A DNA stretch of 39,991 nt. Origin: Bacteroidales bacterium UBA5429 (GTDB taxonomy: Bacteria; Bacteroidota; Bacteroidia; Bacteroidales; WCHB1-69). Where the stretch lies: positions 1 to 39,991 of the forward strand of contig DIRT01000027.1 of assembly GCA_002427605.1 (NCBI GenBank). The letters run 5' to 3'. The stretch's first letter is position 1. Each line of letters begins with the position of its first letter. The notes below the pieces were generated by a model that was not told the origin of the DNA, made no database searches, and saw only the letters and a program-made list of their open reading frames with translations. The translations under genes were made by a program, and so were the position numbers. Of the stretch, positions 1 to 8,036 are shown one piece after another.

Positions 1-35
1 ATAACTTTGCCTGTTGAATCTATAGGATTTTTATT

Positions 36-63
36 CCGAAATCAGAAATCCGAAATCCGAAAT
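36..63. repeat. Four 7-bp tandem units (CCGAAAT)
   Basis: Four head-to-tail heptamers read CCGAAAT, CAGAAAT, CCGAAAT, CCGAAAT just before the promoter box of the first gene. The same GAAATCCGAAAT wording returns near 22802, next to the PNGase F-like gene, so it is part of the intergenic repeat vocabulary of this genome rather than a unique operator. Function unknown. Confidence 0.7.
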
Positions 64-70
64 TTTTCTA

Positions 71-78
71 TATCTTTG
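71..78 (+). promoter_or_regulatory. Bacteroidota -7 box (TATCTTTG)
   Basis: TATCTTTG fits the TAnnTTTG -7 consensus of the Bacteroidota primary sigma factor and lies 23 bases before the first start codon. I see no clear -33 TTTG at the usual spacing. Confidence 0.5.
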
Positions 79-101
79 TCGGTTAAATTATTCGTGGTTC
101 A

Positions 102-1079
102 ATGGAAGAACAAAAGGAAAATAAAAGAGGAATACGCGCTATTTTTCAGAAGAATAGAAAGGCGATTATGGTGGCTATAATGGCTATTTCGGCGATCATA
201 ATCTTCTATGCCGGAGCGAATTTCCTCAAAGGGGCTGAAATGTTTGGCGGGAATAGAAAGCTGTATGCTGTTTTTGACGATGCTGCCGGATTGCCTCAGG
301 GAACACCGGTGATGTATAACGGATTCAAAATCGGAAAAGTGATGACGGTTTCATTGACTTCCGATTCGCCCGCTCGGGTTTGTGCTGCCATTGCCATTAA
401 TGAAGATATGGATATCCCTAAGGATTCCCACTTTGAGTTGAGTACTAAAGATATGCTGGGAGGATTGGTGATCAACTTGCGGCTGGGGGAAGCAAAACAA
501 TTGGCAAAAAATAAAGATACTTTACAATCTTTCTTGATTCCGGCATTTACAGACGGACTGGGTGACATGATGGTACAACTCAGTTCAATTATGAGCTCTG
601 TGGACTCGATTGCATTGGAATTGAAAGGCATCGTGAGCTCCAAAGAGGGTTCCTCTTCTTTGAAAATCATTTTTGACAATTTGGAAAACTCTACTACTGA
701 ATTGAACCAATTGATGAGCCAAAATAGAGCCAAATTCGGGCATATTGTGGATAACCTGAATCAGTTGACCACTACATTGAATGAGGAAACGCCTCAACTG
801 CAATCGATTATCGATAATTTTGACCAGATTTCCGACGATATCGCCAAAGCGGATGTTGCCAAGGTGATCCTCGAAGCGAATCAAACCATAGAACAACTCT
901 CTTTGATTGTGGAAAAGATTCAAAAAGGGGAAGGAGATATCGGCAAATTGGTCAACAATGAAGAACTTTACAATAACTTAGCTCTTACTACGGAAAATCT
1001 CAATAAGCTACTGATCGACATTAAAGAGAACCCCGACAGATATATTCATGTATCGGTTTTTGGTAAGAAAAAGAAATAA
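102..1079 (+). CDS. MlaD/MCE-family lipid-transport substrate-binding protein
   Basis: The 325-residue protein has a short basic N-terminus, one membrane anchor at about residues 20-43, an MCE/MlaD beta domain at about 50-130 (visible elements AVFDDAAGLPQGTPVMYNG and LGGLVINLRLG), and then a long helical, Q/N/L-rich tail to about 310 that is probably coiled coil. MlaD proteins are periplasmic hexamers that hand phospholipids to or from an inner-membrane ABC transporter. The MlaE and MlaF partners are not in the window and may lie upstream of base 1. A -7 box stands just before the gene, so it can start its own transcript. Family call is firm; the direction and cargo of transport are not visible. 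Confidence 0.88.
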   Translation: MEEQKENKRGIRAIFQKNRKAIMVAIMAISAIIIFYAGANFLKGAEMFGGNRKLYAVFDDAAGLPQGTPVMYNGFKIGKVMTVSLTSDSPARVCAAIAINEDMDIPKDSHFELSTKDMLGGLVINLRLGEAKQLAKNKDTLQSFLIPAFTDGLGDMMVQLSSIMSSVDSIALELKGIVSSKEGSSSLKIIFDNLENSTTELNQLMSQNRAKFGHIVDNLNQLTTTLNEETPQLQSIIDNFDQISDDIAKADVAKVILEANQTIEQLSLIVEKIQKGEGDIGKLVNNEELYNNLALTTENLNKLLIDIKENPDRYIHVSVFGKKKK

Positions 1080-1116
1080 TTTCTTCCATAAATCATCAAA
1101 ACTATAAAATTGAAGA

Positions 1117-1506
1117 ATGGAAATTAGCGGAAAATTGTTAATGAAACTGCCCCTCCAATCCGGAGTGGGAAAGACCGGAAATGCTTGGAAAAAGCAAGAA
1201 TTTGTAATTGAAACTCAGGAAGCATACCCCAAAAAAGTGTGTATTCAACTTTGGGGAGATAAAGCTGACGATTTAAACCCGATTCAAATTGGAGATATGA
1301 TCACTGCCTCCATAAATGTTGAATCGCGTGAATTTAACGGCAAGTGGTACACCGATGTGAGAGCATGGCGAATCGAACGTGCCGGTGGTGAAACAGCAGC
1401 ACCGGGCTACACGCAACCTGCGTCTGCTCCCTCCTATCCGGAAGATTCCCTTCCTGATGCATCAGGAACCTTTAGTGATGAGTCATACGACTCTTTACCT
1501 TTTTAA
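1117..1506 (+). CDS. DUF3127 family protein (OB-fold-like)
   Basis: The 129-residue protein opens with MEISGKLLMKLPLQSGVGKTG and carries the conserved core WKKQEFVIETQEAYPKKVC, IQLWGDKADDL and FNGKWYTDVRAWRIER, which I recognise as DUF3127, a small Bacteroidota family with an OB-fold-like pattern. The last ~35 residues are low-complexity (Pro/Ser/Ala/Asp-rich) and end in acidic residues then LPF, rather like the acidic tail of single-strand DNA-binding proteins. A role in nucleic-acid binding is therefore an inference from fold and tail only. It starts 37 bases after the MlaD-like gene and is followed 12 bases later by the NlpC/P60 gene, so it is probably co-transcribed. Confidence 0.85.
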   Translation: MEISGKLLMKLPLQSGVGKTGNAWKKQEFVIETQEAYPKKVCIQLWGDKADDLNPIQIGDMITASINVESREFNGKWYTDVRAWRIERAGGETAAPGYTQPASAPSYPEDSLPDASGTFSDESYDSLPF

Positions 1507-1518
1507 TAGAGTTCGATT

Positions 1519-2316
1519 ATGAGTCTATATGGGATTGTTAATTTGTCTCTGATCTGCATGAGAGCGGAGCCTTCACACCGAGCAGAACTGGTGAATCAGA
1601 TGCTTTTTGGAGAGCCTTATGAAGTGCTGGAGCAAAAGGGGGATTGGCTCAGGGTGAACACCTGTTTCTACCCTTATGAAGGATGGATTGATGCGAATTT
1701 ATATAAACCTTTCTCTGAAAAGAGCTATCAAGAGTATATGAACTCTCCAAGAGAAGTGGTTTCATTCGGACACGATTGGATGACCCATTGCTTACCCGAT
1801 GCTCCTTTCATGATTTTCTTAGGATCTCAGTTCCCTAAAAGCAAAGAGCCCATCTTTCGTTTAGGAGGAGTTACTTATCAATTGACATATCCGCCATTGC
1901 AAAGAATGACAGGGGCACCTTATCAAAGGCTTTTAAAAAGCGCTTCCATTCTCGTTAGAGCCCCCTACATGTGGGGCGGCAAGACCATCGCCGGAATCGA
2001 TTGCTCCGGATTAACACAGGTATGCTTTCAAACCATTGGGATTACACTCCCCCGGGATGCATCCCAACAGGCATTAATTGGAGAATCTATCGACTTTATT
2101 GAGGAAGCGCGTGAAGGAGATTTGGTTTTCTTTGATAATGAGGATGGAAAAATCACCCATGTCGGAATCATATATGGACCAGGCAAAGTACTTCATGCTT
2201 CCGGATCTGTTAGAATAGATCAGATAGACCAACATGGGATCCATAGTTATGAGTTAAAAAAATACACCCACAAACTGAGACTCATCAAACGCATCATTCC
2301 GGACAAAAAGAAATAA
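1519..2316 (+). CDS. SH3-NlpC/P60 peptidoglycan endopeptidase
   Basis: The 265-residue protein has an N-terminal bacterial SH3 domain (about 5-60, with RAEPSHRAELVNQMLFGE and the GDWLRV turn), a middle SH3-like linker, and a C-terminal NlpC/P60 cysteine peptidase (about 135-255). The catalytic residues are Cys162 in the DCSG motif, His214 in ITHVG and a third polar residue His226 in LHASG. Such enzymes, like YkfC, cut the gamma-D-Glu-meso-diaminopimelate bond in cell-wall muropeptides. I see no signal peptide, so it may act in the cytoplasm on recycled muropeptides, as YkfC does. It sits 12 bases behind the DUF3127 gene and 4 bases before the acetyltransferase gene. Confidence 0.9.
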   Translation: MSLYGIVNLSLICMRAEPSHRAELVNQMLFGEPYEVLEQKGDWLRVNTCFYPYEGWIDANLYKPFSEKSYQEYMNSPREVVSFGHDWMTHCLPDAPFMIFLGSQFPKSKEPIFRLGGVTYQLTYPPLQRMTGAPYQRLLKSASILVRAPYMWGGKTIAGIDCSGLTQVCFQTIGITLPRDASQQALIGESIDFIEEAREGDLVFFDNEDGKITHVGIIYGPGKVLHASGSVRIDQIDQHGIHSYELKKYTHKLRLIKRIIPDKKK

Positions 2317-2320
2317 GATT

Positions 2321-2872
2321 ATGTTTATTCGTGGAGAGAAATTGTGTTTGCGTGCTTTAGAACCTACTGATGTAGAGCTGCTTTACCGATGGGAGAATGA
2401 TCCTGCAATCTGGAAAATCAGTCAGACACAAAAACCTTTTTCGCACTATACCCTGCAAATGTTTGTGGAAGTCTCCATGGAGGAGTTGAACAAAACCGGT
2501 CAACTTCGCTTGATGGTAGATCTACTACCGGAAGAAGCAGACCAAATACCTCAAACTATCGGCATTGTAGATATTTTTGAGTATGACCCCTTTCATCAAA
2601 AAGCGGGTTTGGGCATCTTAATCCATCAGGATTATAGGGGAAATCAATATGCCCATGAACTGCTGGAACTTACTTTAGAGTATCTGTTTTCTACCTTGCT
2701 ACTTCATCAGGTTTACTGTAATATTCAAGAGGATAACGAGATTAGCCTCAACCTGTTCAAAAAACATGGTTTTCAAATTGTAGGACTACAAAAAGACTGG
2801 ATTAGAACTGCTCAAGGATTTCAAAACGTTTATTTGTTACAATTGATCAATGAAAAAGAAAAAAAGCAATAG
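2321..2872 (+). CDS. GNAT acetyltransferase, RimJ/RimL-like
   Basis: The 183-residue protein is a single GNAT domain. It opens with the family-typical LCLRALEPTDVELLYRWEND and has the acetyl-CoA-binding strand-loop (GLGILIHQDYRGNQYAHE) and the C-terminal NLFKKHGFQIVG element. This pattern resembles the RimJ/RimL/SpeG branch, which acetylates protein N-termini, spermidine or small amines; the substrate cannot be told from sequence. It starts 4 bases after the peptidase gene and its 3' end overlaps mltG by 23 bases, which points to translational coupling. Confidence 0.88.
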   Translation: MFIRGEKLCLRALEPTDVELLYRWENDPAIWKISQTQKPFSHYTLQMFVEVSMEELNKTGQLRLMVDLLPEEADQIPQTIGIVDIFEYDPFHQKAGLGILIHQDYRGNQYAHELLELTLEYLFSTLLLHQVYCNIQEDNEISLNLFKKHGFQIVGLQKDWIRTAQGFQNVYLLQLINEKEKKQ

Positions 2873-3890
2873 AAAGTTATGGATTGGGATTGTTGTTGGA
2901 GTGCTTCTTTTGGGAATTTTAGGGCACTTTATGCTCTATCAAATCCTTTTTGCGCCCAACGGAAAGCAACTTTCAGAACCTATCCATATTACTAAAAATA
3001 CTGATTATCAGGGAGTTGTTAAGCAAATCACTGAACTGGGAGCAGTCAAAAATATCAACACATTTCACATTGTAGCCCGCCTGCTCAAATATGACCAATA
3101 TCCTAAAAAGGGAAAATACTATTTTGAGGAAGGAGAATCCAATCTGGATATGGTTCGCAAACTGCGGAGAGGACAACATTATCCGGTAAAGTTCACATTT
3201 AACAATGTCCGGACTAAGGAGCAGTTAATCGAAAAAATTGGGGATAAATTTTTATTTGATGTTCAGGATTTTGCGCAACTTCTTCAGGATCAAGATTTTC
3301 TACAAAACTACGGCTGCGATACACTCACGGTTTTGACCCTGTTTCTTCCCGATACTTACGAGTTTTTCTACGACCTGGAAGCGGAAGAGTTTTTCGATCG
3401 AATTTACAGTTTATATAGCGAATTCTGGACTCCTTCCCGGAAAGAAAGAGCCGCAGAACTCAATCTGACCCCTCAGGAAGTATCTATCCTGGCTTCCATT
3501 GTGGAAGAGGAGAACCACAGAGAAAAAGAGAAAGGATTAATTGCCGGGTTGTATATCAACCGACTTCAAAAAGGGATGAAACTGCAAGCTGATCCCACTG
3601 TAAAGTTCGCTTTGGGTGATTTTTCCATCAAGAGAATCTTGCATAGAGATTTAGAAGTTGAATCTCCATACAATACTTACCTCCACTTCGGATTACCTCC
3701 CGGACCGCTACGTATTCCTGAAAAATCGACCTTAGATTCGGTATTGTATCACCAACCACATCAATATTTGTTCATGTGTGCCAAGGATGATCTGTCCGGT
3801 TATCACAACTTTGCCAGAACGGATCGGGAACATCAAAACAATGCTGCCAGGTACCATCGGGCTTTAAATCGTCTAAAACAGAGACCATGA
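2850..3890 (+). CDS. Endolytic murein transglycosylase MltG
   Basis: The 346-residue protein has an N-terminal basic stretch and one membrane helix (about 10-33), a LysM-like region, and the YceG/MltG catalytic domain. The signature SIVEEEN contains Glu219, which aligns with catalytic Glu218 of E. coli MltG, and is followed by LYINRLQKGMKLQADPTVKFALG and the YNTYLHFGLPPGPL motif, both diagnostic. MltG cuts nascent glycan strands at the inner membrane and sets strand length during wall growth. The start lies inside the end of the acetyltransferase gene and the stop overlaps hydE by ATGA, so all three are probably translated from one transcript. Confidence 0.95.
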   Translation: MKKKKSNRKLWIGIVVGVLLLGILGHFMLYQILFAPNGKQLSEPIHITKNTDYQGVVKQITELGAVKNINTFHIVARLLKYDQYPKKGKYYFEEGESNLDMVRKLRRGQHYPVKFTFNNVRTKEQLIEKIGDKFLFDVQDFAQLLQDQDFLQNYGCDTLTVLTLFLPDTYEFFYDLEAEEFFDRIYSLYSEFWTPSRKERAAELNLTPQEVSILASIVEEENHREKEKGLIAGLYINRLQKGMKLQADPTVKFALGDFSIKRILHRDLEVESPYNTYLHFGLPPGPLRIPEKSTLDSVLYHQPHQYLFMCAKDDLSGYHNFARTDREHQNNAARYHRALNRLKQRP

Positions 3891-4933
3891 GAGAGATTAT
3901 TGACAAATTAGCTTCGGAACGCCAGCTGACAAAAGAGGAGTGGGTTACTATCATTGAAAATAGGACTCCCGAGTTGGCTGAATATCTGTTTGAAAAAGCA
4001 CGTCAGGAGCAAGCTAAACATTATGGCAATGAGATCTTTATACGGGGTTTAATTGAGTTTACGAACTATTGCCGCAACAACTGTTTCTACTGCGGAATCA
4101 GAGCAGGTAATAGAAATATAGAGCGCTACCGCTTAACCAAAGAGGAGATCCTGGAATGCTGTGAACTGGGAGATCAGATCGGATTCAGGACTTTTGTGCT
4201 TCAGGGTGGAGAGGATATGCATTTCACTACTGACGAGATGCTGGATATCATCACCAGTATCAAGAAACGTTACCCTGAGCATGCCCTCACACTTTCTGTA
4301 GGAGAACGGGATTATGATACTTACCTGGCCTTCTTCAATGCGGGTGCGGATCGTTATTTGTTGCGCCATGAAACAGCCAATAAAGAACATTATAATTCAC
4401 TCCATCCCAAAGCGTTATCTCACGCCAGAAGAAGGGAGTGTTTAAGTTACTTGAAAGAGATCGGGTATGAGACCGGAACCGGCTTTATGGTAGGTTCTCC
4501 CGGACAAACCGCTGAGCATTTAGCTGAAGATATGCTCTTTATCACTGATTTTGATCCTGATATGATTGGAATTGGACCCTTTCTACCTCATCACGACACG
4601 CCTTTTGCTCATGAAAAAGCGGGCACCGTAGAGCTCACGCTGTATATGATCGGGTTGATTCGTTTGTTGAACCCGTCTGTGCTGCTCCCTGCCACAACGG
4701 CTCTCGGCAGTGCCGAGGAGTCAGGAAGAAGCCTTGCAGTGTTAGCAGGCGCCAACGTGATTATGCCTAACCTCTCCCCCCTTAATGTTAGAAAAAAATA
4801 TCTTTTATACGATAATAAAATCTCAACCGGTGTAGAAACCGCCGAAGGGATCAGTCAGCTGGCTGAAGATATGGAAAAAATCGGCTATAAATTGGTATTT
4901 TCCAGAGGAGATCGCAATAAATCAAATATCTAA
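3887..4933 (+). CDS. [FeFe]-hydrogenase maturase HydE (radical SAM)
   Basis: The 348-residue protein has the radical SAM motif CRNNCFYCG (Cys62, Cys66, Cys69), followed by HydE-specific stretches: LQGGED, the GADRYLLRHETAN stretch, GFMVGSPGQT, GIGPFLPHHDTP, LPATTALG and ANVIMPNLSP. HydE works with HydF and HydG to build the 2Fe subcluster of the H-cluster. The C-terminus lacks the extra cysteines that bind a second Fe-S cluster in Thermotoga HydE; that cluster is known to be dispensable. Neither hydF, hydG nor a hydrogenase is in the window. It overlaps mltG by 4 bases and converges with the OmpA-family gene, overlapping it by 12 bases. Confidence 0.93.
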   Translation: MREIIDKLASERQLTKEEWVTIIENRTPELAEYLFEKARQEQAKHYGNEIFIRGLIEFTNYCRNNCFYCGIRAGNRNIERYRLTKEEILECCELGDQIGFRTFVLQGGEDMHFTTDEMLDIITSIKKRYPEHALTLSVGERDYDTYLAFFNAGADRYLLRHETANKEHYNSLHPKALSHARRRECLSYLKEIGYETGTGFMVGSPGQTAEHLAEDMLFITDFDPDMIGIGPFLPHHDTPFAHEKAGTVELTLYMIGLIRLLNPSVLLPATTALGSAEESGRSLAVLAGANVIMPNLSPLNVRKKYLLYDNKISTGVETAEGISQLAEDMEKIGYKLVFSRGDRNKSNI

Positions 4934-7060
4934 AACGATAAAAACAGTTCTTCTGTTTTTCGCTTTTCCTTCCTCAGTTGTATTGGGTGCAATCGGTCTG
5001 GAAGCCCCATATCCTTTGTAGGAAAGTCGAGCGGCGTCAATACCCTGAGATATCAGGAATTGATACACTGCACGGGCGCGGTTCTCGGACAGAATCTGAT
5101 TATCTTTATCGCGACCCACATTGTCGGTATGTCCCTCTAATTCAACTTTTATGGTGGGATTCTCCTTTAAAAACTCTGCAAACAGGATGATCAGCTTCTT
5201 TGATTGCTCCACCAACTGATAAGAATTGGTAGCAAAATAGATGTCGCGCAAGTCGAAAGATTTGCCCACCTCCACTTTTTTTACCTCTGCTTCTGTTTTG
5301 ATTACTCTTCCCTTAGGCAAATCAGGAACCACAACGCGGGTATCAAAAGCAAACCCCTCTTTTTTGACATTCACAATGATCGGTTTAGGATCATAAGTGT
5401 CTATTTCTGTTACGACTGCATATTTTTTAGTGTTCTCGTTCACGGTAGTCGAGGCTACCACGTTGAGACTTGTATCTCTGATCTCCACGGTGATATCCGA
5501 ATAATCATCCACATCAGACTCAACCTCTCCCTTGATCAGCACAACCGACTTAGGTCGCGCCTCTTCATAGAGTTCAAACTGATACACATTCCAATCCTGT
5601 GACTCCATATTGTTGGAGGAAAAATAGGCTGTTGTACCATCTAAACTTACGAAAAAGTCCACCTCATTCAGGGGTGTATTGATGGGATATCCCAAATTAA
5701 TCGGTTTTGTCCACTCTCCAGTATTGGGATCCATTTTTGAATAAAAGACATCTTGTCCTCCAATTCCCAAGTGCAATCCCGGAACATCCACTCTTTTCGA
5801 TGTTCTTCCGGTTTCATCCACTTCAACTGCAACACCGTCAGAAGAGAAGTAGAGCGTTTTGCTGTCGGAGTGCAAAAACGGCGATCTTTCGTTCCCTTTG
5901 GTATTGATGACCGGTCCCAGATTTTTTGCTTTATTCCAGGAGCCATCCGCATTTCTTTCAGCTCGCCAGATATCGGAACCACCATATCCTCCCCTACGAT
6001 CGCTGGCAAAGTACAAACTTTTCCCATCGGAACTCAATGAAGGTTGCGACTCCCAGGAATCGGGATTATTGATATTGGGTCCCATATTCGCCGGTTCAGT
6101 CCACTCACCATCAATCAGATAGGAGATATAAAGATCCCAATTGGGATAATATGTTCCTCCAATATTGCCATCAGTTAGTCTGGCAAAAATAAGGATATCA
6201 TTAGTGAGGTTCAGTGTCGGACTTCCCTCCCCTTTTGAGTCGTTAAAAGGCCATGGCAGTGGTTCTCCAACATTAAAAGTGCCATCCGCTCTCCGTTTTG
6301 CACAAGAAAAGAACTCCTGATCCTCTTTCACAGACCCTGCAAAAGGGCTACTTTTCTTATCTATCGGCATTCTTCGCGTAAAATAGATCATCTCTCCATC
6401 CGCCGTAATGGATGCCAGATACTCATCATGTTGTGTAGAAATGTGAGCCACCGGTTGAGGGTCAAAAGCTCTGGGTTGATCAAAGATCTCTTTGTTAAAT
6501 TTCGATTTTCTTAAGATAAACTTCGCTTCATCCAGGTGCGCATCATTAGAAAAAAGGTCCGGATTATCAACCACCTCTTTCGCAAAGATAATCGCATCAT
6601 CATAATGTCCTGAAAAGAAAGCGACCCGGGCAGCAAACAGATTCGCCATCGGTTTATAATGCGGACAAACATCATGCAATCTCTTGAAAGCACTCAATGC
6701 TTCCTTAAAATCCTTATGGTCAACAGGTTGATTGAACTCAACCCGAGCCAAGTTGGAGTAGAAAAAGAGAGCATATCTGTAGTTTACCTCCAAAATAGTG
6801 GGATCCTCTTCCATCAATTCCCGATAAATCTCCAGTCCTTGACGTTGGGTATTCCCTTTGGTCATCAGATCTTTTGCCTTTTTGATCTGTTTTTGAACCT
6901 TTTTATCCAGTTTTTGTTCACAAGGGTCGCCTTCCGGATCCTCTTGTGCTGATAATGAAGGCATTATAAAAACAAAAAGAAGGAAGCACAAAAGCACCCA
7001 TAAGGCAGACCCTCCCCTACTTTGCCACATTACTCTTTGACCCACCTGTTCTTCTCTCAT
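4922..7060 (-). CDS. PorE-like TPR-PD40-CRD-OmpA outer-membrane protein
   Basis: The 712-residue protein has a signal peptide (hydrophobic 20-36, cleavage near SLSAQ), a TPR-like helical region at about 45-185, a PD40/WD40-like propeller at about 205-495 (repeats such as PSLSSDGKSLYFASDRRGGYGG), an Ig/carboxypeptidase-regulatory-like domain at about 503-585, and an OmpA C-terminal domain at 600-712. The OmpA part keeps the peptidoglycan-binding pair Asp646 (GHTDNVG) and Arg661 (LSENRARAV). This order matches PorE, which tethers the T9SS to the cell wall, but Bacteroidota also have paralogues of this architecture. Met12 is an alternative start. The start codon overlaps the upstream stop as ATGA, so it is coupled to the chorismate synthase-like gene. 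Confidence 0.85.
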   Translation of the reverse strand: MREEQVGQRVMWQSRGGSALWVLLCFLLFVFIMPSLSAQEDPEGDPCEQKLDKKVQKQIKKAKDLMTKGNTQRQGLEIYRELMEEDPTILEVNYRYALFFYSNLARVEFNQPVDHKDFKEALSAFKRLHDVCPHYKPMANLFAARVAFFSGHYDDAIIFAKEVVDNPDLFSNDAHLDEAKFILRKSKFNKEIFDQPRAFDPQPVAHISTQHDEYLASITADGEMIYFTRRMPIDKKSSPFAGSVKEDQEFFSCAKRRADGTFNVGEPLPWPFNDSKGEGSPTLNLTNDILIFARLTDGNIGGTYYPNWDLYISYLIDGEWTEPANMGPNINNPDSWESQPSLSSDGKSLYFASDRRGGYGGSDIWRAERNADGSWNKAKNLGPVINTKGNERSPFLHSDSKTLYFSSDGVAVEVDETGRTSKRVDVPGLHLGIGGQDVFYSKMDPNTGEWTKPINLGYPINTPLNEVDFFVSLDGTTAYFSSNNMESQDWNVYQFELYEEARPKSVVLIKGEVESDVDDYSDITVEIRDTSLNVVASTTVNENTKKYAVVTEIDTYDPKPIIVNVKKEGFAFDTRVVVPDLPKGRVIKTEAEVKKVEVGKSFDLRDIYFATNSYQLVEQSKKLIILFAEFLKENPTIKVELEGHTDNVGRDKDNQILSENRARAVYQFLISQGIDAARLSYKGYGASRPIAPNTTEEGKAKNRRTVFIVLDI

Positions 7061-8031
7061 CTTTTTCTATTTTGTTCTATCAATAAAAAATCAAGCACAA
7101 CCATAGCTGCCATCGCCTCGACCACAACCAAGACGCGGGGAGCTACACATATATCATTTCGTTTATTTCCCGAAAAGGTTACAATACTTCCATCAAAATC
7201 GATACTTTTTTGTTCTTTTTGAATGGTTGGAATCGGTTTAAAAGCTACTGCAAAGTATACATCCTGTCCATTTGAGATGCCTGCCTGCACTCCCCCATCA
7301 TGATTTGAATTGAACGAAAAGTCCGGATTTTGCGTATCATTGTATTCAGAACCAAGCATTTGCGCGGCATGAAACCCTTCTCCTATCTCAAATCCCTTTG
7401 CTCCGTTAATCGACAACATGGCATACGCCAGTCTGGCATCCAATTTATCATATATCGGCTCTCCCAATCCGGGCGGCAAATTCCTGATCACCCCTCTCAC
7501 TACAGCCCCCATCGTATCATCCTGCAAGCCCTCTTTTTCCAATTGCCACATTTTCTCCATTGTACGTTTATCTATAGACGATTGAAACTCAACACCATAC
7601 GGTTTCAACACCTGCTTTGCAATCGCCCCTGCCACCACTCTGCACGCCGTCTGCCGGGCGGAAGCCCTGCCAATACCGCTGTTATCCTGAATCCCATACT
7701 TCATCTTATAAGTATAAGACGCATGCGAAGGTTTCAGCACATGCAGCAGCGCCTGATTGGGCTGTACATCCCGATTATAAATCTTAAAACGAATCGCTTC
7801 GCCCGTTGTAATTCCTTGCTCAATACCGCTTTCTATCTCAATTTGATCTTTTTCTTCTCTTTTTGTAGAAAAAAAATCTTGGGGGGAGGGAGCCCGTCGG
7901 GTCATTTCAGCTTGTAACTCTGCTATACTTATTTCAACCCCCTTAGGTACACCCGTGATGGTGCCCCCGATAAAGGGATCGTAAGTTCCGCCATAGTCAC
8001 ACAGTTGAAAAAAGGTCCCGAAACAATCCAT
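7057..8031 (-). CDS. Divergent chorismate synthase (GESHG signature lost)
   Basis: The 324-residue protein aligns along its length with AroC, which makes chorismate from EPSP using reduced FMN. Preserved parts include KPSHASYTYKMKYG with His103, the GRASARQTACRVVAGAIAK core, GLGEPIYDKLDA, AMLSINGAKGFEIG and SNHDGGVQAGISNGQ. The N-terminal FGESHG signature is replaced by YGGTYD, so the first active-site histidine is Tyr17. The C-terminal GRHDPC motif is also altered (KRNDIC), and the protein is some 25-40 residues shorter than usual, with a gap in the middle. It starts 5 bases after the nuclease gene and is coupled to the PorE-like gene. It may be an active variant or a changed-function relative; no second aroC is in view. 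Confidence 0.85.
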   Translation of the reverse strand: MDCFGTFFQLCDYGGTYDPFIGGTITGVPKGVEISIAELQAEMTRRAPSPQDFFSTKREEKDQIEIESGIEQGITTGEAIRFKIYNRDVQPNQALLHVLKPSHASYTYKMKYGIQDNSGIGRASARQTACRVVAGAIAKQVLKPYGVEFQSSIDKRTMEKMWQLEKEGLQDDTMGAVVRGVIRNLPPGLGEPIYDKLDARLAYAMLSINGAKGFEIGEGFHAAQMLGSEYNDTQNPDFSFNSNHDGGVQAGISNGQDVYFAVAFKPIPTIQKEQKSIDFDGSIVTFSGNKRNDICVAPRVLVVVEAMAAMVVLDFLLIEQNRKR

Positions 8032-8036
8032 AATCT

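Noticed and set aside
7330..7917. A 195-codon open frame on the + strand inside the aroC-like gene
   Set aside because: Its translation is Arg/His/Pro-rich with no family pattern, while the opposite strand gives a well-matched enzyme. It is an antisense shadow.
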